Source: Cupriavidus gilardii
GTDB taxonomy: Bacteria > Pseudomonadota > Gammaproteobacteria > Burkholderiales > Burkholderiaceae
Assembly: GCF_008801915.1 (NCBI RefSeq)
Contig: NZ_VZOV01000008.1
Span: 124,001-188,000 of the forward strand
Direction of reading: 5' to 3'
DNA length: 64,000 nucleotides
The translations under genes and the position numbers were made by a program. Position 1 is the first letter of the stretch; each line of letters starts with the position of its first letter. The notes beneath the pieces were generated by a model that saw nothing but the letters and a program-made list of their open reading frames with translations, was not told where the DNA came from and did not search any database. Shown in pieces: positions 63,371-64,000 of the stretch.

Positions 63371-63520
63371 CGATAGCTCCTGCGCGACGACGTAGATATC
63401 CACCAAGGCGGAGTTTGGCGGGGCGCGCCAAGGAAAATTGGTAAAGGCAACTGGATGGGCCTTTTTCCCGCTCAGCGGCGCCTGTATATGAAAGTCGCCT
63501 CAACAGTCGGGGCGCTGCCG

Positions 63521-64000
63521 CTAGGCTTTCGCCTTCAACGCCTCGGCCAGGAATCCCTTCATCGCCGCCCACGAGCGCCTGTCGGCCTTCGCGTCATAGA
63601 CGATCCCCCGCTCGGGGAAATTCGCGCCGGCGAAGGTGAAGGCATGGCGGGCGTGCCCATAGGCATGCAACTGCCAGTCCGCCCCTGCGTCGGTCAGTTC
63701 GCTGGCGATGGCCAGCACATCGGCCGGCGGCGCGACCGGGTCTTCCCACCCGTGCAACAGCAGCACGCTTGCGGAAATCGGCCCTTGCCGGCCGATCCGT
63801 GGCGGCCGTAGCACGCCGTGAATGCTGATCGCGGCGACGAGATTCGGCGGCGCCGCGCGCGCCAGATCGAGCGCGCACAGGCCGCCGAAGCAGTAGCCGA
63901 CCGCGGCGATGCGGGCCGGATCGACGCCGGGGAGCGCCATGGCGGCATCGAATCCCGCCAGCAGCCGTTGCCGCAGCAGGGCACGGTCGGCGAGCATCGG
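63521..64000 (-). CDS. dienelactone hydrolase family protein (5' part outside window)
   Basis: The last 160 codons of an alpha/beta hydrolase are present, running in from the right edge. The catalytic triad is visible: the nucleophile Cys in AAVGYCFGGLCALDLA (Cys as in dienelactone hydrolase), Asp in LLHGWEDPVAPPADVLAIA, and His in YGHARHAFTFAG. It ends RSWAAMKGFLAEALKAKA. The family hydrolyses cyclic lactones or esters; a specific substrate cannot be assigned and no catabolic partner is seen in the window. Confidence 0.9.
   Translation of the reverse strand, partial: PMLADRALLRQRLLAGFDAAMALPGVDPARIAAVGYCFGGLCALDLARAAPPNLVAAISIHGVLRPPRIGRQGPISASVLLLHGWEDPVAPPADVLAIASELTDAGADWQLHAYGHARHAFTFAGANFPERGIVYDAKADRRSWAAMKGFLAEALKAKA

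Overview
This is a gene-dense, very GC-rich chromosomal window from a betaproteobacterium. Gene content and order (metK next to lipid A acyltransferases and dapF; ahcY / holin-like membrane protein / metF; cca / MidA-like methyltransferase / SDR / folB / ttcA; a Kdo 3-hydroxylase; a Bug-type solute receptor) point to the Burkholderiaceae, most like Cupriavidus or Ralstonia. The genus is an inference from synteny and was not tested by a search. I see no rRNA or tRNA genes, CRISPR array, transposase or prophage.

Layout. 1-9.2 kb: housekeeping genes (argC fragment, xth, pyrE, PPK2, dapF), three consecutive LpxL/HtrB-type lipid A acyltransferases, metK behind a SAM-II-like leader, and two Hsp20 chaperones. 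9.4-14.5 kb: the Kdo hydroxylase kdoO, a GMC-family protein that has lost its catalytic residues, a small membrane protein and an AidB-like acyl-CoA dehydrogenase. 14.7-20.5 kb: TPP riboswitch and thiC, then thiO-thiS-thiG-thiE. 20.7-22.4 kb: an AbiE-type toxin-antitoxin pair. 22.4-31.4 kb: a sigma-54 activator divergent from an acyl-CoA carboxylase/synthetase operon, with a -24/-12 promoter and inverted repeats between them. 31.4-42.4 kb: thiD, SAH riboswitch-ahcY, a holin-like protein, metF, a Mut7-C protein, 5-formyl-THF cyclo-ligase, lytic transglycosylase, an epimerase-like protein, a GST and cca. 42.4-47.2 kb: a 13-bp tandem-repeat array followed by two large paralogous proteins with an N-terminal F-box-like segment and a long helical-repeat body; the first ends in a bipartite NLS-like motif. 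47.2-55.7 kb: DUF2905, MidA-like methyltransferase, pteridine reductase-like SDR, folB, ttcA, a DUF6279-like lipoprotein, glmU and glmS. 55.7-62.7 kb: a second 13-bp array, a copper two-component system and divergent copABCD with a CopR-type palindrome. 62.7-64 kb: a 42-residue Gln-rich protein with its own terminator, a small unknown protein and a partial dienelactone hydrolase.

How genes work together. The activated-methyl cycle is represented by metK, ahcY and metF, and two of these sit behind different RNA sensors (SAM-II-like and SAH). Thiamin synthesis is nearly complete (thiC, thiO, thiS, thiG, thiE, thiD), with a TPP riboswitch at thiC. The cop locus is a self-contained periplasmic copper-resistance module. 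The sigma-54 locus looks like a complete inducible route for import, CoA activation and biotin-dependent carboxylation of an unidentified acid. The strongest candidate for something undescribed is the F-box/helical-repeat pair, which has the architecture of secreted effectors acting inside eukaryotic cells. The degenerate GMC protein and the Gln-rich micro-protein are secondary candidates.
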